From NCBI RefSeq assembly GCF_903652925.1, contig NZ_CAHLAR010000006.1:1-64000 (forward strand): a stretch of DNA of 64,000 nt, in the 5' to 3' direction. The stretch's first letter is position 1, and each line of letters opens with the position of its first letter. This document shows positions 63,210-64,000 of this stretch, in pieces. The notes below the pieces were generated by a model. The model made no database searches. It saw only the letters and a program-made list of their open reading frames with translations, and was not told the DNA's origin. This stretch comes from Achromobacter anxifer. GTDB taxonomy: Bacteria > Pseudomonadota > Gammaproteobacteria > Burkholderiales > Burkholderiaceae_B. Position numbers and translations under genes: made by a program.

Positions 63210-63955
63210 GCGATCTCCTTGCCGGCGGCGGCGTCACGCGCAATGAAACGCGCAGCATCGCGCCCCGTCATGAGAAGCATGTCTAGCACGGTGACATCGT
63301 GGCGGAACTCGCCATGCAGTTGGGGATACTCGGGATAGCCGGCATAAGACATCCATTCCACCCCGATGCCGCGCTCATTAAAAATGGATTTGTCCAGATA
63401 AGCCTGGGCGGCCGGGCCGGACAGGTAGTGCGTACCGCCTACCGCACGGCACAGTTCGGCCAGGCGGGTGGTCGGATCGAACCGGTCCAGCGCCTCGAAC
63501 GACAGGACCTCGTGGGAAGCCTTCAGCTCGGTGCCGATGCCGAGAAAGGCGCAGATCTCGCCGATGAACATCTGGTTGATGGCGGAGAGGTTTTCCTGGT
63601 TGCCGGCGCGCTCATACAGATCCGCCAGCCAGGGCCTGAGTTCGTTCATGAATGGCGCGCGGGCGTAGGCCAGTTCCAGGGTGCGCCAGTGCTTGGCGGC
63701 CCACTTCCGGTCGGCCACGGCAACCTCGCAGATGCGCAAATCCCTGTCGTGATGGACCGGAATCGTCAGCCAAGCTTCACCGTTGGCCGTCTTGATCCGG
63801 TTGCGCGTGCGCCAATCGCGCCGCGTCGATTGCACGTCGTCCAGGAAAATGAATGTATCCACGGAACCCATCATGTCGAAATAGCCCTTCCAGGGAATGT
63901 AGTTCGACTGAACAATGGCTACGCGCTTCTGGGCACTTTTCACAATGGCAGACAC
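63206..63955 (-). CDS. WbqC family protein
   Basis: A 249-residue protein of the WbqC family (start GTG at 63955). The hallmark is the N-terminal VAIVQSNYIPWKGYFDMMGSVDTFIFLDDVQSTRRDWRTRNRIKT, followed by WLTIPV and a C-terminal YPQLHGEFRHDVTVLDMLL. WbqC genes recur in O-antigen loci near aminosugar genes, but the reaction is not established to my knowledge; a role in modifying an aminosugar is a contextual guess. It is the first gene of the minus-strand five-gene operon. Only 45 bases of upstream DNA are in the window, and I see no clear promoter in them. Confidence 0.85.
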   Translation of the reverse strand: MSAIVKSAQKRVAIVQSNYIPWKGYFDMMGSVDTFIFLDDVQSTRRDWRTRNRIKTANGEAWLTIPVHHDRDLRICEVAVADRKWAAKHWRTLELAYARAPFMNELRPWLADLYERAGNQENLSAINQMFIGEICAFLGIGTELKASHEVLSFEALDRFDPTTRLAELCRAVGGTHYLSGPAAQAYLDKSIFNERGIGVEWMSYAGYPEYPQLHGEFRHDVTVLDMLLMTGRDAARFIARDAAAGKEIA

Positions 63956-64000
63956 CTGTCCGAGATCAGGTGGTCATTGTATGCAATTAGAGACACTATT

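Overview
The window is GC-rich, densely packed chromosomal DNA of a betaproteobacterium. Gene order and content fit the Alcaligenaceae (Bordetella/Achromobacter type): paired lpxL acyltransferases before dapF-DUF484-xerC, dksA-hslVU, birA beside coaX (known in Bordetella as baf), and waaC-waaA beside an O-antigen locus. The genus call is inference from synteny and protein style; no database search was run. I saw no rRNA, tRNA, CRISPR array or intact insertion sequence.

Layout. 0-6.8 kb: end of an amidase, metK, two lipid A acyltransferases, dapF, a DUF484 gene and xerC. 6.9-14.0 kb: a zinc block. A minus-strand operon encodes a 56-residue membrane protein, ZnuC, ZnuB, ZnuA, a DUF1007 protein and a NicO-type exporter. 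It is divergent from a Zur-like Fur-family gene across a palindromic operator candidate, and is followed by a COG0523 metallochaperone GTPase and a DksA that has lost three of four zinc-finger cysteines. 14.1-16.1 kb: hslVU. 16.2-25.7 kb: housekeeping genes (CusF-like protein, cobalamin adenosyltransferase, rfbD-rfbC, lipA, lipB-DUF493, a D-amino-acid aminotransferase, a DacA/C carboxypeptidase, an alpha/beta hydrolase) plus an HTH-less LacI-type sensor domain and a Sel1-repeat protein. 25.7-29.2 kb: an Mla-like lipid ABC transporter. 29.3-33.5 kb: birA, coaX, waaA and waaC.

33.7-51.6 kb is an O-antigen locus. It carries a QuiNAc-type reductase and membrane dehydratase, the CapE-CapF-CapG genes for UDP-N-acetyl-L-fucosamine, a WaaL/Wzy-family protein, a Wzx flippase, two GT4 glycosyltransferases, a small phosphoglycosyl transferase that would start chain synthesis, and two tandem paralogous membrane proteins that are polymerase candidates. 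Part of it (about 42.8-47 kb) is visibly AT-richer than its surroundings.

51.7-64 kb holds rfbB, three unrelated genes (a membrane-anchored SRPBCC protein, an MFS pump, an EamA transporter), and then two face-to-face operons. The plus-strand operon is rfbA, a small ArnE-like DMT protein, an RffA-type aminotransferase and a GT-C-like membrane protein. The minus-strand operon is WbqC, an ArnC/GtrB-like GT2, a methyltransferase, a PglD/NeuD-like acyltransferase and a five-bladed propeller protein. Together they look like a complete pathway that makes a dTDP-4-amino-4,6-dideoxysugar, modifies it, loads it on undecaprenyl phosphate, flips it and attaches it to a periplasmic acceptor. This is the strongest candidate here for an undescribed system. 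The second is the tandem polymerase-like pair.
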